Source of the DNA: Trichodesmium sp002260545
GTDB taxonomy: Bacteria > Cyanobacteriota > Cyanobacteriia > Cyanobacteriales > Microcoleaceae
Assembly: GCF_050016015.1 (NCBI RefSeq)
Contig: NZ_JBNHEQ010000224.1
Location: forward strand, 1 to 64,000
DNA: 64,000 nucleotides
Direction of reading: 5' to 3'
In this document: positions 27,539 to 37,763 of the stretch, piece by piece
How positions within the stretch are numbered: position 1 is the stretch's first letter
Layout: the number at the start of each line of letters is the position of its first letter
Made by a program: the position numbers and the translations under genes
Notes under the pieces: model-generated
The model's input: the letters and a program-made list of their open reading frames with translations, nothing else
What the model was told of the DNA's origin: nothing
Databases searched by the model: none

Positions 27539-27718
27539 TTAATCTTGAGTTGTCCAATGTGCGGTTAAATTTCCATTTTCATCTTTTAACCAAATCATAT
27601 GTAAACAACTCTTGGACTGTTTTTTAGATGAATTAGCTGGATTTTCTGCTCTTTTTGCTACTGACTCGGAATTAATGGGATGATTTTCAGTAGTTCTTAT
27701 ATTTTTGTTAAATAGCAT
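27539..27718 (-). CDS. Small hypothetical protein (59 aa)
   Basis: A 59-codon frame starts at 27718 with AAGGATATAGAATC just upstream as ribosome site. The product is MLFNKNIRTTENHPINSESV followed by a Lys/Ser-rich middle and the compact C-terminal block SCLHMIWLKDENGNLTAHW. That block looks like a folded conserved motif rather than random sequence, and the gene was below the usual length cut-off. I do not recognise the function. It is not part of any repeat family seen here. Confidence 0.6.
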   Translation of the reverse strand: MLFNKNIRTTENHPINSESVAKRAENPANSSKKQSKSCLHMIWLKDENGNLTAHWTTQD

Positions 27719-27956
27719 GATTCTATATCCTTTTACTATAGAGACTAGGAGCTGAGGGAAAATTAATTAGTATTTCTTTCGACTCCCTATATTTTTATAT
27801 TGACACTCTCCTTCAGTTATGTATGTGATTTGTGCATCTTTTTTCGGTGTTTAAACGGAGATTAAGTAGTGAGTTAAATTTCTATGTTTTAGTGATTTAA
27901 GTCATTAAACCAGTTGGAGCAATAATATTTAGTATAGCAATCCTAAATAGGTTGTG

Positions 27957-28286
27957 ATATAGAATCCGGGTAATTAGTTATCGTATCGCTCTAGGAGTCA
28001 GAAGTCTAGGGGCGTTTCATGTCGCGCAGCGAAACGGCCGTTAGCTTCGCATAACTATCGTTAACGCCCGTACAGGAGTCAGGAGAAAGAAAAGATTTGA
28101 ATAGCATGAGTTTTTCAATTCCTATTCATGCTTAACATCTGTATTATAGCAGGGAACAGGGAACAGGGAACAGTTGGAAAAGTGTTTCCGTGGTCTTTGA
28201 TTCATCATCAGTCTATGTCCTAATCGCCCTGGCTGTTGCTATAAGAGAAAGTAATTTTGCGATTACTGTATAACCGGATTTTATAT
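27957..28286. repeat. AATCCGG-end element with secondary insertions
   Basis: The ends ATATAGAATCCGGGTAA and TATAACCGGATTTTATAT are inverted. Inside are a GTTTCATGTCGCGCAGCG unit and GGGAACA tandem repeats, so the element has been enlarged by other repeats. Confidence 0.55.
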
Positions 28287-28399
28287 GACATATCAAAAAG
28301 TAAATAAAAAAACTTTCTCTTTCTTCTCCTCCTAACATCAAATCCGGTTAATTGCAGATAGAATCTGTTTATACGATATATGTTTATAATTCTATAATT

Positions 28400-28588
<189 letters not shown>

Positions 28589-28630
28589 CCCTAATTATTT
28601 ATAATTGTTCATCGAGACATGATATTAGCC

Positions 28631-29944
28631 TCAACAATAATTGTTACGCCCAGCTCTCTTGACTTGGTACAAGGCCGTATCAGCACTCTGAAGTAATGTG
28701 CTACTATCTAAACCATCGTGAGGATACAAGGCAATTCCAATGCTCGTTGTGACATTAAAGTGATGACCTTCCAAGATAAATTCTGGCTGCATAGCTTTCA
28801 TCAATCTATCAGCAATCTCGATCACGTCTTCTCGAAAGTGAATTTGTGGTAAAATAATGCCAAATTCATCTCCTCCCCAACGGGCAATCAAATCAACTTC
28901 TCTCAAACAAACGGCAAGACGCTGAGAAACTGTCTGTAACAATAAGTCTCCTACTGAGTGACCGAATGTATCATTAACCTGCTTAAACCGATCTAAATCT
29001 AGAAACATTACCCCCATAATTTCTGAACGTTTAGCAGCATGGGCGATCGCTTCAGAAAGTTTCCGATCGAATAAAGCTCTATTTGGCAGGTTAGTTAGAG
29101 AATCATGCAATGCTTGATACTCAATTGTTGCTTGCTTTTGCTTTTCTCTAGTCACATCTCGAAAAGTCAAGACCTGACCAACAATTTTCCCTGATAATTT
29201 TTGATGCTGGGAATAATATTCAATAACTCTACCATTTTTTAATATTAATAAATCCCGTAGTTTCATATTCTTTTGCATCAGTAATGCTTGAAAGCTGTCC
29301 GCATCTGCTTTGATCAAAGCTGCTAAAATCAAATCAATTAGCTTGTGGCTATCACTTATTGCAGTTGAGGCATCTAGCTCCCAAATTTCAGCACACTTTT
29401 GATTAAAAATGACCTCTTTTCCGCAACTATCTAGGACAAGGATGCCATTCGCTGTTGCTTCCAGGGTCGATAATAGCAGTGATAAAGAGCTTTCTAACCT
29501 AGCATTCATTTCCTTAAGCAGAGCATTTTGTTCAGCAAGTTTTTGTTCTTGAGCAAAGCTTCGTAAAGCTTCAGTAACCGTGAGTATTAGATCATCTTTA
29601 TCCCAAGGTTTACTGATGTAGCGGTATAAAGCACCAGCATTAACAACATTCCCTACCGAATGAGCATCAGCTTGACCAGTCAGCATAATTTTTAACATTT
29701 TGGGATAAAGCTTGTGAAGTTCAATCAACAAAGTATCCCCATCCATCTCCTCCATATTATGATCGGAAATTACCACAGGAATTGGTAAGCTTTCTGCTGT
29801 CAATTCTGCACAAAGAGAAAGAGCTTCTGCACCACTTTTAGCTAACTCAATATCATATTCTTTGCCAAAATTGCGCTTGAGTTGCCTCCCTAAAATCTGG
29901 AGAATTTCCAACTCATCATCAACACAAATAATGACTCCTTTCAT
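28631..29944 (-). CDS. Response regulator with PAS and GGDEF domains
   Basis: This 437-residue diguanylate cyclase is controlled by phosphorylation. Residues 1-125 are a receiver domain (ICVDDE near the start; phospho-acceptor Asp in VVISDHNM; Lys in YISKPWD). A PAS-like domain spans about 160-270 (TANGILVLDSCGKEVIFN). GGDEF follows, with the intact RWGGDEFG motif and the substrate helix DSLTNLPNRALFDRKL. It should make c-di-GMP. It is the last gene of a kinase-REC-REC/GGDEF operon, three bases after the preceding stop. A ComFB-family candidate c-di-GMP receptor lies in the same window. Confidence 0.93.
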   Translation of the reverse strand: MKGVIICVDDELEILQILGRQLKRNFGKEYDIELAKSGAEALSLCAELTAESLPIPVVISDHNMEEMDGDTLLIELHKLYPKMLKIMLTGQADAHSVGNVVNAGALYRYISKPWDKDDLILTVTEALRSFAQEQKLAEQNALLKEMNARLESSLSLLLSTLEATANGILVLDSCGKEVIFNQKCAEIWELDASTAISDSHKLIDLILAALIKADADSFQALLMQKNMKLRDLLILKNGRVIEYYSQHQKLSGKIVGQVLTFRDVTREKQKQATIEYQALHDSLTNLPNRALFDRKLSEAIAHAAKRSEIMGVMFLDLDRFKQVNDTFGHSVGDLLLQTVSQRLAVCLREVDLIARWGGDEFGIILPQIHFREDVIEIADRLMKAMQPEFILEGHHFNVTTSIGIALYPHDGLDSSTLLQSADTALYQVKRAGRNNYC

Positions 29945-29947
29945 ATT

Positions 29948-30340
29948 CTACTTATTTAAAGCTTGACTAATAATTTGCTGTAATTCGTCCTCTGACCAGG
30001 GTTTATAGAGGCAAGCATAAAGATTTGCTTTTTTTTTTGCCCGCTCAATAGCCTCCTCGTCAGCTTGCCCAGTTAGCATCACGGTGACAATTTCTGGAAA
30101 CCGTTGATGAACTTGAGTTAAAAATACATCGCCTTTGGTATTAGGCATTAGCCAATCAGAAACAATGGCCAAAATTTTCACGCCTTCCTCTTCCAACTCA
30201 TCAATCACATCCCACGCTTCTTCAGCACTTTGGGCCATCTCATAAATATATTTGTTGCCAAACCCACGTTGGAGTTGTTCTTTAAGAGCTTTGAGAATAG
30301 GCATTTCATCATCAACACAAATAATTGCTATTTCAGACAT
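29948..30340 (-). CDS. Single-domain response regulator
   Basis: The 130-residue protein is a lone receiver domain: acidic pocket ICVDDE at residues 7-12, phospho-acceptor Asp in IVSDWLMP, Thr/Gln in MLTGQAD and Lys in YKPWSED. It closely resembles the receiver domain of the next gene, so the two probably arose by duplication. With no output domain it may act as a phosphate shuttle or sink between the kinase and the diguanylate cyclase. It is tightly packed in the operon, 35 bases after the kinase and three before the cyclase. Confidence 0.92.
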   Translation of the reverse strand: MSEIAIICVDDEMPILKALKEQLQRGFGNKYIYEMAQSAEEAWDVIDELEEEGVKILAIVSDWLMPNTKGDVFLTQVHQRFPEIVTVMLTGQADEEAIERAKKKANLYACLYKPWSEDELQQIISQALNK

Positions 30341-30375
30341 ACTTCACCTTTCTAGATACTTTATAATTAGAAAGT

Positions 30376-31995
30376 TTAAGAGTTACCAAGGGGCAACCCT
30401 ATATAAAATACAGTATCTCCGGGTTGGCTGTCCACTTTTATATATCCCTGATGTTTGTCAATAATTTTCTGGCAAATATGGAGTCCCAAACCACTCCCTT
30501 CACCTGCTGACTTGGTGGTAAAAAAGGGGTCAAAGATTTTGGGCAGTACATCCGGGGGAATTCCTAATCCGGTATCTTTGATAATCACCTGAACGCCATT
30601 TTCCTGTTGATGGGTGCTAATAGTCAGTGTCCCTCCTGATTCCATAGCATGAATTGCGTTATGAATTAGATTTGTCCAGACCTGAATTAGTTCGTCTGGA
30701 TATACCCAGATTTTAGGAATATCCTGATAATCTCGAATCACATTAATACTCCGTTTCAGTTGATTGTGATAAATTTCTAGTACAGTTTCTAGCCCATTAA
30801 CAACGTTTATCAATTCCTTTTGGCCATTGGGTTGAAAACGAGCATAGCTTTTGAGGGCAAAAATTGTCTTAGAGGAGCGTTCAACGGCGCGGAGAATAAT
30901 CTGATTATTAGAAAAGGAGGAAGCCAAATTGTAGGCGAACTCGATCGCCCATTCTCCATATTCACCTTTAAGCAAGGGCAACCACAAATTAGATATTTCG
31001 GGAACCCCTATGTCTGCTAAGAGATTCCCAATATATCTAGCATTTTCAATGTCATGCTCTTTAAGTTGGGTAATAATTCTACGCTTGAGGGCGCGAGCTT
31101 CGGAAGAGTCAATTGAAGGTTGGCTTTCGAGTGCTTGAGTGATGAGGAGAAAAAGGCTATCTTTTTCTTTAGGACTAAGACGTTGATGTAAATGGGGGAG
31201 TTCATTCAGGAATTCTTTTAAAGCCTTATCAGTATTATTTGCTGAGGCTTGAATTGCCCCAAGAGGGTTATTAATTTCATGGGCAACCCCTGCAATTAGT
31301 TGTCCTAAAGCAGCCATTTTTTCCCGTTGAATTAATTGGTCTTGTGCTTGTTCAAGATCGATTAAGGCAGTTTTTAACTGTTGATTTTTATTCAACAATC
31401 TTTGACTATATTTATAGGATAAAATACCAATTACAAAGGCTGCCATAGTTAAAGCAAAGCTTGTGCCTACATCGGCAAATTGTCTTGCCTGCTTATGTTT
31501 GTTTGCATACCTTTTTTCTAGTATGTTAATTTCAGCGTATAGCTCATCGAAAATTTCATCAATTTGAAAAGCATTAATTTGTTTAACCTCGGCAATTTTT
31601 TTCTGAGCAATTAGTTCCCAAGAATGGTTCATTATATTGTCATAAATGATATATAAATCCCAGAGTTTCTTGAGATTATCCTGTTCTTTAAGTTGCCTAA
31701 TTTCTGCAATAATAATGTCAGTGCTTTCTCTATTTTATGCAAGTTCTTCTGTTAAATTTTCGTCAATTTCACCTTTGGAAATTCCCTCCCATTCTAGAGA
31801 ATTAAGTCTGCTGACTTGTTCCTTTAATTTAGTCAAGAGTAGTCTAGCATTGCCACTCTCTTCTGTCAGATTATTCAGTTGATAAATTACAGTTGCACTG
31901 GCGATCGCTAGTATCATTGCCCAGCCAAATATAAATCCTGCTGAGTATTTGGACTTAAGCAGGGGTAAAGAGGAAATCTGTGGTAAATTGAGCAT
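30376..31995 (-). pseudogene. Sensor histidine kinase interrupted by one in-frame stop
   Basis: One continuous frame of 540 codons reads as a membrane sensor kinase except for TAA at codon 87 (31735-31737). Before the stop is the first membrane helix (FIFGWAMILAIASATVIYQL) and the start of a helical sensor. After it the sensor continues (NRESTDIIIAEIRQLKEQ), then the second helix (ALTMAAFVIGILSY), the dimerisation box with phospho-His in GVAHEINNPLG, and the ATPase domain (NLIHNAIHAM, DTGLGIPP, GEGSGLGLHI). A CAA-to-TAA change would explain it. Restart at ATG 31632 is possible but lacks a ribosome site and loses the first helix. The stop could also be a sequencing error. Confidence 0.85.
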
Positions 31996-32939
31996 ACTTT
32001 AAAGTTTTGTCAAATTATCTATACATACTAATCCTATTTCAGTTTTAACATTTCGATAGTGGCTAAGAGTTATAATTCAGGTAAGCTAACCATTATATTT
32101 ACTAAGTTAGGAGTAATAATTTTAAAAATTTTCTGCGAATATTTACTCTGCTTAAATTATCAAAAAAAATCAGCGATTAATCAAGTTATATCATGTCCGT
32201 TCAATAATTGATAATTGATAATTACCTCTCCCTAAAAGGGATAGGATTGACGAATCAGGAAAAGATTTATTTTTCTTGGTCGATTAGATATGGCGTTTCG
32301 GCTGTCGCCGACATATAAAGCGGAGCGGCTCTGCAAGAGCGGGTTTCCTCGCCATCTCATCCTGACTGACTGCTCCGCAAACGACCGCTTTTTTCCCTTG
32401 AAAGGGGAGGCTTCAAGGCGTGAATTATCTAATTATTTAATTGTTTAATTATTAATTATTTCGGTAAGGGCGAAGGTCAGGAAGAAAGAATACCAAAGTT
32501 TGAAGAAGCTTTAAGAGAAGCTAAAATTAAATATGGTAGATATTTCCCCGTATTTTACACCAACAATACCAACGGACATGGTATTAATTTAAAATATTTT
32601 TCAATACACTATAATAATTTTCATTACTTAAAATAATCAGGAAAAACTAGAGGTAATTTTAATATATAGTAGTTTGGTTTTAAATGTAATAAAACGTCTC
32701 ATTTCTCTAAGGCTACAAAAAACTATCAAATTGTTGCCTATTTCCAGTTGATTTGTTGCCTTTTTGCAGCCGAAATGTATTATTTTCGCAAAAATGAAAA
32801 ATGTTATAGTTATAGTAGGAATATTACTTAAGAAAGTTAACTAGGGATTAGCTTTTAGCAGCTCTGGGTTTAAATCCCCGGTCTTACGTTTACTGCTGAC
32901 TGCTGACCGCTGACCGCTGACCGCTTTTTAAATCAAATT
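31996..32939. other. Intergenic region with composite nested element
   Basis: It is dominated by the 397-bp composite element (32188-32584), followed by AT-rich sequence and GACCGCT tandem units just before the next gene. A tRNA-like T-arm string near 32865 was considered and rejected. Confidence 0.55.
32188..32584. repeat. Composite ATATCATGT-end element with nested repeats and a frame remnant
   Basis: The ends are ATATCATGTCCGTT and AACGGACATGGTAT. Inside is a dual-hairpin repeat (ACCTCTCCCTAAAAGGG) that is itself split by a GC-rich block from about 32281 to 32393 (TTTCGGCTGTCGCCGACA). Then comes an open stretch that can be read as KFEEALREAKIKYGRYFPVF with no start codon. That stretch may be a gene fragment, but I do not recognise it. 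Confidence 0.6.
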
Positions 32940-34151
32940 ATGGAAGATATCAACGACCAAATTCTCAATATGGTGGCAGACTTTTTTGGCAATTTTGGTC
33001 AAAAAGAAGCCTTGACTCTACTACTAGCAATGGACAGAGAAAAAGTCTACAACGACTTCTTAAAAGCTGAAGCTGGTTTTAATGGTTATAAACTAGCTAT
33101 TCTAGATAAAGGTATTAAAAATTCTCCCTATCAAAACCAGGTAGAAAATTATCCAGAACATTTAAAAATTCTGCCTAGTTTAGCTATCCCAGGAGCAAAA
33201 GCTTTTCCCCATGTTGGTGAACTACCTAACATTGATGAACAGAGTCTTAGCTTTATTCATTCTGATATTAAAGAAGCCTGTATTTCTCTAGCTGGTACTG
33301 CAGGGGGACCCTTTAAATCTCGTTGGTTAGGTAGAAATTCTCTGGATAAATGTCAATATTGGAGTTCAACTAAAATTATTCCAGTTTTAAATGTAATTTG
33401 TTCCCTTAATAGCGATATTAATACTTGCAAAGTTCGAGGTGATGGGAAAAATTTAGAGTTTAATCAAGTTGTAGAAGACATAGTTACTTACGCAGAAAAA
33501 GTCGGTAGTTCTAATGCTTTATCAGCAATGTTGAAATGTTTCCAAACCTATGTAGGTTTAGAATCATGGATGAAAGAAATTACAGGTAATAATCATACAG
33601 AATTTCAAGGTTTATATGGTGAAGAACCATTTATTATGTCTCCCGAAATTGTGCAAGACAATCAAGTTTTATTAAGTGCAGCATCAGAAAGTAAAAAGCG
33701 AGAAGACCAAACAGGAGAAAATACTGTTACTGCTTATGACTTAACTAGAATTATGTCAATGATAGGGTGGTATTATCATTTGCCAGAGCCAGCAAAACTA
33801 CCAGGAATGTCTTGGAAAAATTTGCAACCTTTTATTAGGAATGCTGGCAAAGATAGCGCTCGTTATGTGGATGTTGCTCTAGAAAAATTGGGGATTCAAA
33901 GTAGTATTAAATCTCCTGTTATTTTATCTAAATTAGGTTTTGGATATAGCAGCAGTCGTCAACGTACAGAACTGACTTATACTTGTTTTACTCAGTTTGA
34001 ATATCAGGGAAAAGTTAAGTCTATAGCTATGACTTTGCGGGGTGCAAGAGCGTTAGGAGATTTTGATAAAGAAGCAGTAGAAATAGATGCTCGGATGGCA
34101 GCAGAAGTAACAGAAATTCTCAGACGTTTAGTAGTAGATGAACTGGGATAA
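32940..34151 (+). CDS. Beta-lactamase-like serine hydrolase domain protein
   Basis: This 403-residue protein has features of the penicillin-binding/class A beta-lactamase fold: an SxxK element S142-S-T-K145 followed by a hydrophobic helix (IIPVLNVICSLN), an SxN-like SNALSAML, and the segment TGENTVTAYDLTRIMSMIGWYYH that resembles the helical region of cyanobacterial members. A KLGFGYSSSR strand may stand in for KTG. No signal peptide is visible, so it may act inside the cell, unlike true beta-lactamases. The substrate is unknown. The N-terminal 100 residues are not recognised. It stands alone. Confidence 0.6.
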   Translation: MEDINDQILNMVADFFGNFGQKEALTLLLAMDREKVYNDFLKAEAGFNGYKLAILDKGIKNSPYQNQVENYPEHLKILPSLAIPGAKAFPHVGELPNIDEQSLSFIHSDIKEACISLAGTAGGPFKSRWLGRNSLDKCQYWSSTKIIPVLNVICSLNSDINTCKVRGDGKNLEFNQVVEDIVTYAEKVGSSNALSAMLKCFQTYVGLESWMKEITGNNHTEFQGLYGEEPFIMSPEIVQDNQVLLSAASESKKREDQTGENTVTAYDLTRIMSMIGWYYHLPEPAKLPGMSWKNLQPFIRNAGKDSARYVDVALEKLGIQSSIKSPVILSKLGFGYSSSRQRTELTYTCFTQFEYQGKVKSIAMTLRGARALGDFDKEAVEIDARMAAEVTEILRRLVVDELG

Positions 34152-34200
34152 GGAAGTTAGAATTTAGAATTTAGAATTTAGAATTTAGAATTCAGAAGTC

Positions 34201-34331
34201 ATATAAAATCCGGATAATTACTATATCTAAGTCATTGCGACTGGAACGGAGTGGAAGGAAGCAATCTCCGCGCACCCCTGAGATTGCTTCCGCTTCGTCG
34301 CTGCGGACGACTCTTCTACCAGATTCTATAT
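34201..34331. repeat. AATCCGG-end element
   Basis: The ends ATATAAAATCCGG and CCAGATTCTATAT are inverted. The interior GCGACTGGAACGGAGTGG...GCTTCCGCTTCGTCGCTGC is the same as in the copy at 4425, 30 kb away. Confidence 0.7.
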
Positions 34332-34339
34332 CAGAAGTC

Positions 34340-34511
34340 ATATAAAATCAGGTTATACAGTAATTGCAAAATTACTTTCTCAACTGACAGATGTTGTATT
34401 GAATACGGATTTAAAAATTCAATAGTTCAAATACTTTCTTTCTCGTGACTCCTTACTCCTGACTCCTCCTAACTTAAGCAATATATAACTGTTTAGCACC
34501 GGATTTGATAT
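34340..34511. repeat. AATCCGG-end element, second interior type
   Basis: It starts ATATAAAATCAGGTTATACA and ends CACCGGATTTGATAT. The interior AATTGCAAAATTACTTTCTC is shared with the start of a truncated copy at 48114. Confidence 0.6.
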
Positions 34512-34679
34512 AAGTGCTATTCATTAAAGTCGAGAGGAAATTGATAATGGATAATTATTTATAGTTGGAAATTATTGTACTAAATTGAAAACTTTTTATT
34601 TACAAAAAGCTTACTTTTTGTTCAGAGTTCAGCCAACTCTTTCATTATCCATTATCAATTATCCATTATCCATTACCTA

Positions 34680-37600
34680 TCAACCTGTATTCCGCATACC
34701 AGCAGCAATACCATTAAGAGTCAACAAAGCACCACGCAATAACTCACTCTTACTATAACGAGAATGAATTACACCAGGGGTACCCGTATCATGCTGGCGC
34801 AGACGTTTCAACAACGCCACTTGCAACATACCCAGAGGAATAATAGTCGCATTCCGTAATTGTACAGAACGCTGTAAGTCTGGTTCTCCATCCAAAGGTC
34901 GCTCATGACCAGAAATTTGTAGCACTAAATCCCGTGTTAAACGATATTCAGTCGCAATTTGCTCAAACAACTGCTCAAACCGTTCTTTGTCTTCTGGTTT
35001 AGATAACTCTCGCACATAATAATGAGCAATTTGCAAATCTACCTTAGCCAAAGTCATCTCTACCTTAGAAATAACAGTAGTGAAAAACGGCCACTTCAGA
35101 TAAAAATATTGCAAAAGTTTCAGGTGTTCTTCTGGTGCTTGTTCCACAAACTCTTGTAAAGCAGTTCCCACCCCATACCAAGCAGGTAAGAGGAAGCGAC
35201 TTTGAGTCCAACTAAATACCCAAGGAATTGCCCGTAAACCAGAAATTGTCTTCTTCTTATCATTCTTCCGACGAGCTGGACGGGAACTAATTTGTAGTTG
35301 ACTAATTTCCTGAACTGGTGTAACTTGATAGAAAAATTCAACTAAATCCTCTTGTTCATAAATCAGATTTCGGTAATGAGTTCGCGATCGCACGGCAAAC
35401 TCTTCCATAATCTCATTCCAGCTTTCAATTTCATCAAACCCCGTATGTAGCAAACTAGCTTGAATCACCGCAGTAGTAACATTTTCCAAATTAGACATTG
35501 CTAACTGAGGCAGAGAATATTTAGAAGCTAGCACCTCACCCTGTTCAGTAATCTTAATCCGACCACTAATACTCTTACCAGGTTGAGCCAAAATCGCTTT
35601 ATAAGCAGGACCGCCACCGCGTCCTACAGAACCACCACGACCATGAAATATCCGTAAGGCAATACCATATTCCTCACCTATCTTATATAAAGCTTTTTGA
35701 GCCTTATGAATTTCCCAGTTACTACTCAAGAACCCAGAATCCTTATTACTATCAGAGTAACCCAACATCACCTCTTGCAAATAAGGAGTTTCTAAGTCAG
35801 ACTTTGGTTCTTCTGGCAATTTATCATACCCACCAGCAAGTGCAGCTCGATATAGAGGCAACTTAAATAAATCGTTCATTACCCTGGGAGCATTTCTCAA
35901 GTCTTCCACTGTTTCAAACAGAGGCACTACCTGAATACTACTTGCACCAGTCGCCGGATCGTAAAGTCCTGCTTCTTGAGCTAACAACAATACTTCCAAT
36001 AGATCGCTAACATCGCGACTCATACTAATAATATAAGTTTGGCAAATTTCTTGACCAAACTCTACCTGTAGTTGTCGCAGCATTCGGAAAGTATTAATAA
36101 TTTCACAAGTTCTCTCCGAAAAAGGTAACTCTGTAGGAATTAAAGGGCGACGAGTAGGTAACTCTGTTGATAACCACTCAGTCCGCTCTGCTTCCGACAT
36201 TTCTATATAAGGTTTAGGCAAAATTTGTAAATATTCAGTAACTTCCTGAATTACAGCCTCATGTACAGAAGATTCCTGACGGATATCAAGTCGCGCCAAA
36301 TTAAAACCAAAAATTTCTACCTGGCAAATCAGATTTTCTAAGTCACTAGAGTTTAAGCTAGTTTCTTCCAGGTTACGCTGAATTAGTTGCAACTCCGCTA
36401 GAAACTCTGAACTAGAATGATAAATACCTGTTGTTTCTTGACGTTGAGAGAGAACTTCCTTTTCTCTTTGAACTTCATCACCATTATATAAACGCAAGTT
36501 GCGATCGCGAGTATTTTCTAAACGCTTTTTCACATAAGACAACTTCAAGCGATAAGGTTCTTGGCGATAGCGAATTGCCCATTTCTCATATACTTCTGAC
36601 ATTTGCAAATGGTCGCGATCTAACGAGTCCAGCAATTCTGGTAAAACATCACTCCAATGCAAAGACAAACTCAAAAGTTCTATCAGGCGATCGACAGACT
36701 GGATATATTTATCCAAGACTATCTGACGTTGATAGCAGGCAGTTTGCCAAGTAACCGGTGGTGTACAAAAAGGATTTCCATCACGGTCTGCTCCCACCCA
36801 GGAACCAAACTTACAAAAATTGTAACTTGGTGGTTTCAGGTAAGGGAAAGAACTATGTAATGCTTGCTTAAACCTACGATGCAGTTGGGGAGTAGCATCA
36901 AACAAAACTTCGTTAAAATAATGAAGAGTAGTTTCTACCTCATCTAGAACAGTAGGTTTAAATTGGTGTAGTTCATCTGTGCGCCACCACAAAAGAATTT
37001 CTTCTGTTAACTGTTCTTTGAGAGATTCTGTTTCCCAAGATGAAACCCAAGAACTTTCCTCTTCTCCATTTACCTGTAGTTCAGAAAAGCTTTCATCTAC
37101 CCGATCTAATTCTTGGAGAATTTTGGCAATGCGTCGTTGTTTTGTTCTAATTGTACGACGAACAATTTCTGTAGGGTGTGCTGTAAATACTAAACGGATA
37201 TCTAAGTTATCGATTAATCGTTGAATTAATTGATATGGTACATTGAGAGTTTGTAGTAGAGGAAATAGATAATGAAATGTACCCTCTCCTTCTGGTTTAG
37301 TTCTGTTATCGTTCCATATTGGTATACTTCCAACCCGCAGCGAACAACTCTCACCATCCTTAGCTACATCGTCTTTAAAGATTAGTTTTCCTGAACTGTT
37401 GTTGTGAGAATAAGCTAGTTGTTGAATTCTTTGCTCATAATGTTGTTCTACAATATTGATCAGCTGAAAATATATAGCAAAAGCCCGGGCAGCTCTAATT
37501 GCATCTTTGAGTTCTAGTTGTTCAATCAGTTGTTCAATTTCTGAACCTATAAAATTAGGAGCTTGTCCTTCTGGAGAATGAGCCGAGCGCATCTTCTGGA

Positions 37601-37763
37601 GTGTATCCACCAATTCTTGGCCACATTCTTGCCTTAACACCAACTCCCACAAATCTTCAACTATTTTAATTCGATTACGCAGAAACCGATCCGAAGCTGT
37701 CATCGGGTCATTTTTCAACCCTGATTCTAGCATTGTCTGTTCTGAGTGTAATAGTGAATTCAT
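34680..37763 (-). CDS. ppc: Phosphoenolpyruvate carboxylase
   Basis: This complete 1027-residue enzyme adds bicarbonate to PEP to form oxaloacetate, the anaplerotic carbon entry of cyanobacteria. Catalytic signatures are VFTAHPTEIVRRT (His of active site 1), a GYSDSNKDSGFL segment, FHGRGGSVGRGGGP (active site 2) and the C-terminal MRNTG, whose last Gly is invariant. The length is typical of cyanobacterial enzymes. The N-terminal MNSLLHSEQ region does not show the plant-type regulatory Ser motif. It is monocistronic, with 1.2 kb of intergenic DNA upstream and repeats downstream. Confidence 0.98.
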   Translation of the reverse strand: MNSLLHSEQTMLESGLKNDPMTASDRFLRNRIKIVEDLWELVLRQECGQELVDTLQKMRSAHSPEGQAPNFIGSEIEQLIEQLELKDAIRAARAFAIYFQLINIVEQHYEQRIQQLAYSHNNSSGKLIFKDDVAKDGESCSLRVGSIPIWNDNRTKPEGEGTFHYLFPLLQTLNVPYQLIQRLIDNLDIRLVFTAHPTEIVRRTIRTKQRRIAKILQELDRVDESFSELQVNGEEESSWVSSWETESLKEQLTEEILLWWRTDELHQFKPTVLDEVETTLHYFNEVLFDATPQLHRRFKQALHSSFPYLKPPSYNFCKFGSWVGADRDGNPFCTPPVTWQTACYQRQIVLDKYIQSVDRLIELLSLSLHWSDVLPELLDSLDRDHLQMSEVYEKWAIRYRQEPYRLKLSYVKKRLENTRDRNLRLYNGDEVQREKEVLSQRQETTGIYHSSSEFLAELQLIQRNLEETSLNSSDLENLICQVEIFGFNLARLDIRQESSVHEAVIQEVTEYLQILPKPYIEMSEAERTEWLSTELPTRRPLIPTELPFSERTCEIINTFRMLRQLQVEFGQEICQTYIISMSRDVSDLLEVLLLAQEAGLYDPATGASSIQVVPLFETVEDLRNAPRVMNDLFKLPLYRAALAGGYDKLPEEPKSDLETPYLQEVMLGYSDSNKDSGFLSSNWEIHKAQKALYKIGEEYGIALRIFHGRGGSVGRGGGPAYKAILAQPGKSISGRIKITEQGEVLASKYSLPQLAMSNLENVTTAVIQASLLHTGFDEIESWNEIMEEFAVRSRTHYRNLIYEQEDLVEFFYQVTPVQEISQLQISSRPARRKNDKKKTISGLRAIPWVFSWTQSRFLLPAWYGVGTALQEFVEQAPEEHLKLLQYFYLKWPFFTTVISKVEMTLAKVDLQIAHYYVRELSKPEDKERFEQLFEQIATEYRLTRDLVLQISGHERPLDGEPDLQRSVQLRNATIIPLGMLQVALLKRLRQHDTGTPGVIHSRYSKSELLRGALLTLNGIAAGMRNTG

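Larger units (their letters stand above)
34152..34679. other. Intergenic region with two AATCCGG-end elements
   Basis: GAATTTA tandem units follow the hydrolase gene, then the two elements listed next, then ATAATGGAT-type tandem units at the ppc 3' end. No gene is seen. Confidence 0.6.

Noticed and set aside
32845..32890. tRNA-like segment (GGGTTTAAATCCC)
   Set aside because: Only a T-arm-like string is present; no acceptor stem, anticodon arm or CCA partner can be built around it.
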